The notes beneath the pieces were generated by a model, which ran no database searches, had not been told where the DNA came from, and was given only the letters and a program-made list of their open reading frames with translations. From positions 1 to 8,569 of the forward strand of contig JAKBQO010000055.1 of assembly GCA_021835185.1 (NCBI GenBank): 8,569 bases of DNA. The letters are read 5' to 3'. Both the position numbers and the translations under genes were made by a program. This stretch comes from Thermoplasmata archaeon (lineage in GTDB: Archaea; Thermoplasmatota; Thermoplasmata; Thermoplasmatales; Thermoplasmataceae). The first letter of the stretch is position 1. Every line of letters starts with the position of its first letter. Positions 7,093 to 8,569 of this stretch are shown here, piece by piece.

Positions 7093-7605
7093 ATGTGGGA
7101 CTACATAAACAAAGTGTTTGATGGTTATCCAGCTGAAATGAGAGTTGTACAGAAAATGATAAAAATAGGTATATCGGTAAAAATTCTGTATGACGAGCCA
7201 AAATTATTCTGTGACGCAATTGAAATAAAGCCAAATTCCATAGCAAGAGCCTTCAATGTTGACCGAAGGGTCATTGTGAACATGGTACAAAAAATAATTA
7301 ACGATAATGAGCTCTTCGATTTTTTCAGCAATCTTGAGCCAATTTCAAATTTTGAGCATTCAGGATCAAAAATAGGATTCGGTGTAATTGAAATAATTCC
7401 CGTTGATGCAGCCAGGCCTGGCATAATAGCAGGTGTAATGAATATACTTGCGGAAGCAGGGATCTCGGTGAGGCAGGTTGTCACAGACGATCCAGACCTT
7501 ATAGACAATCCCCGGGCAATCATTGTCACAACAAATACAGTTACTGGCGATATCCTTAACAGGATTAAAAAAATTGAGGGTGTTAAGGCTGTCCTATTGC
7601 TTTAA
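7093..7605 (+). CDS. ACT-domain regulator of amino acid metabolism (COG2150-like)
   Basis: A complete 170-residue protein in two parts. Residues about 14-80 are a helical region (AEMRVVQKMIKIGISV, then PNSIARAFNVDRRVIVNMVQKII) that looks like a winged-helix or helix-turn-helix DNA-binding domain, with IARAFNVDRRVIVNMV as the likely recognition unit. Residues about 94-170 form an ACT domain: strand GFGVIEIIPVDAARPGIIAGV, helix MNILAEAGISVRQVVTDDPDL, then AIIVTTNTVTGDILNRIKKIEGVKAVLLL. The RPG(I)I..V...LAEAGISV pattern is the usual amino-acid-binding turn of ACT domains. Proteins of this build are annotated in archaea as predicted regulators of amino acid metabolism; ligand and operator sites are not known. 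It has its own TATA-like box, lies 79 bases after the DUF3834-like gene, and its stop codon overlaps that of convergent purK. Control of neighbouring genes such as carAB is possible but not shown. Confidence 0.85.
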   Translation: MWDYINKVFDGYPAEMRVVQKMIKIGISVKILYDEPKLFCDAIEIKPNSIARAFNVDRRVIVNMVQKIINDNELFDFFSNLEPISNFEHSGSKIGFGVIEIIPVDAARPGIIAGVMNILAEAGISVRQVVTDDPDLIDNPRAIIVTTNTVTGDILNRIKKIEGVKAVLLL

Positions 7606-8569
7606 ATAAAATCTTCTATTTTGTCTCCATAAAGTATTTCCATTATGTCTTTTATTTTATTCCTTACTTCCTCATATGATTCACCATAAACATTTACATG
7701 CCCCATCTTTCTTTTCCTTCTTACCTCATTTTTATGGTACCAGTAAATATTTGTGTTGCCAAGCTGGAGTATTGGAGATATCTTAGTCTCAATCCCTGTT
7801 CCTATAATATTCACTATTCCGGAAGGCACAAATAGATCCGGTCTTATAATATCCATTCCTGCAACTGCCAGTATATGCTCCTCAAACTGTGATACTGAGC
7901 TTCCTGTAAGCGTATGATGCCCGGTATTGTGAACCCTGGGTGCATATTCATTAATTATTACCTTGCCATCTTTAACATAATATTCGATTCCCATTACTCC
8001 TATGTATTTCAGGGATTCCATGAGCCTTTTAGCTATATCAATCATTTCAAGGGTATTGCCTACTGGAGATATGTTGTATATAAGTATGCCATTCTGGTTG
8101 TAATTAAATGATGGTTCAAAGTGGTAGAATTTTCCATTTTCATCCCGTACAGCTATAATTGAGGCTTCATATTCGTAATCAATAAATTTTTCTATCACAT
8201 ATGGCATATCTGGGTGTTTTTCAAATTTGGAATTAATGTCAATAAAATACTGGTTTTTTCCGTCGTAACCGCCTTTACAGCTTTTTATTACTGCCTTTCC
8301 GAATTTTCTGGCCTTCTCAAATGCATCACTGTAGGTTTCCGCGTATTCATAATCCGCTATTGGAAATCCATGGTCACTGAGATATTTTTTTTCAAGAGAT
8401 CTGTCCTGTTTCAGTTCTACTGCCTTGATGAATGGCCTTAATTTTCCATTCTGGCTGGCATATTCCAGTATATTCCTGTCTATGTGCTCAAATTCGTATG
8501 TAACAAAATCACATGAGTCAACAAACTCCCTGTACTGTGAAACATCAAAAAATTTGTCTGCTATAGATG
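7602..8569 (-). CDS. purK: N5-carboxyaminoimidazole ribonucleotide synthetase (PurK), N-terminus cut by the window edge
   Basis: The frame is open from the right edge to the TAA at 7604-7602, showing 321 residues; family members have about 355-385, so some 40-60 N-terminal residues (the Rossmann-like GGGQLGRM part) lie outside. An internal ATG at 8207 is not the start, because coding continues upstream. PurK makes N5-CAIR from AIR, bicarbonate and ATP in purine synthesis. Counting visible residues: CDFVTYEFEHID (19-30) matches the strand before the ATP-grasp domain; VIKSCKGGYDGKNQ (93-106) is the ATP-binding lysine and glycine-rich loop; VMGIEYYV (191-198), NEYAPRVHNTGHHT (206-219) and SQFEEH (226-231) are the catalytic ATP-grasp signatures; the C-terminal domain has YHKNEVRRKRKMGHVNV (277-293). 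The usual YGK there reads YHK. It ends tail-to-tail with the ACT regulator. A purE partner is not visible here but may lie beyond the edge. Confidence 0.95.
   Translation of the reverse strand, partial: SIADKFFDVSQYREFVDSCDFVTYEFEHIDRNILEYASQNGKLRPFIKAVELKQDRSLEKKYLSDHGFPIADYEYAETYSDAFEKARKFGKAVIKSCKGGYDGKNQYFIDINSKFEKHPDMPYVIEKFIDYEYEASIIAVRDENGKFYHFEPSFNYNQNGILIYNISPVGNTLEMIDIAKRLMESLKYIGVMGIEYYVKDGKVIINEYAPRVHNTGHHTLTGSSVSQFEEHILAVAGMDIIRPDLFVPSGIVNIIGTGIETKISPILQLGNTNIYWYHKNEVRRKRKMGHVNVYGESYEEVRNKIKDIMEILYGDKIEDFI

Noticed and set aside
7125..7529. A 134-codon minus-strand frame inside the ACT regulator gene
   Set aside because: It is antisense to a well-recognised two-domain protein, and its Ser/Ile-rich translation shows no family features.
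7602..8207. Internal ATG at 8207 as the purK start
   Set aside because: Coding continues upstream in the same frame with the ATP-grasp lysine loop and the VTYEFEH segment, both needed for PurK; the true start is outside the window.

Overview
The window looks like a chromosomal segment of a Thermoplasmatales-type archaeon, with Ferroplasma or a relative as my best guess. The supporting signs are an AT-rich composition with frequent ATA and AGG/AGA codons and archaeal GGTGA Shine-Dalgarno sites before internal operon genes. First genes of units have AT-rich TATA-like boxes about 24-33 nt upstream of the ATG, which implies leaderless or nearly leaderless mRNAs. Several proteins are also of archaeal type: an ACT-domain regulator with an N-terminal helical region, and a DUF3834-like protein. 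The genus is inference.

Left part (1-1671, minus strand): an amidohydrolase-3 family enzyme (YtcJ-like) whose C-terminal part runs off the left edge, preceded by a complete endonuclease III (nth). No T-tract lies between them on the minus strand and the second gene has a good GGTGA site, so they may share a transcript. Positions 1672-1937 hold the nth promoter and, on the plus strand, a stretch that looks like the C-terminal tail of an IS200/IS605-type TnpB protein. It is probably a relict of an insertion sequence that abuts the 3' end of carB.

Centre (1938-6142, minus strand): the carA-carB operon for both subunits of glutamine-dependent carbamoyl-phosphate synthetase, both full length. They are separated by 2 nt, and the carB ribosome binding site lies inside the last codons of carA. 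The enzyme feeds pyrimidine and arginine synthesis.

Right part (6143-8569): a 193-base divergent intergenic region carries the carA promoter and the promoter of a plus-strand gene for a DUF3834-like protein (a probable cytosolic relative of solute-binding proteins). Next on the plus strand, with its own promoter, is an ACT-domain regulator of the COG2150 type. Its stop codon overlaps that of a convergent purK (N5-CAIR synthetase), which is cut by the right edge.

The theme is nucleotide and amino-acid precursor metabolism (carAB, purK, a putative amino-acid-sensing regulator) plus one DNA repair gene. I see no defence system, CRISPR array, rRNA or tRNA gene, and no convincing undescribed multi-gene system. 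The items most worth a second look are the TnpB-like relict and the uncharacterised DUF3834/ACT-regulator pair between carAB and purK.
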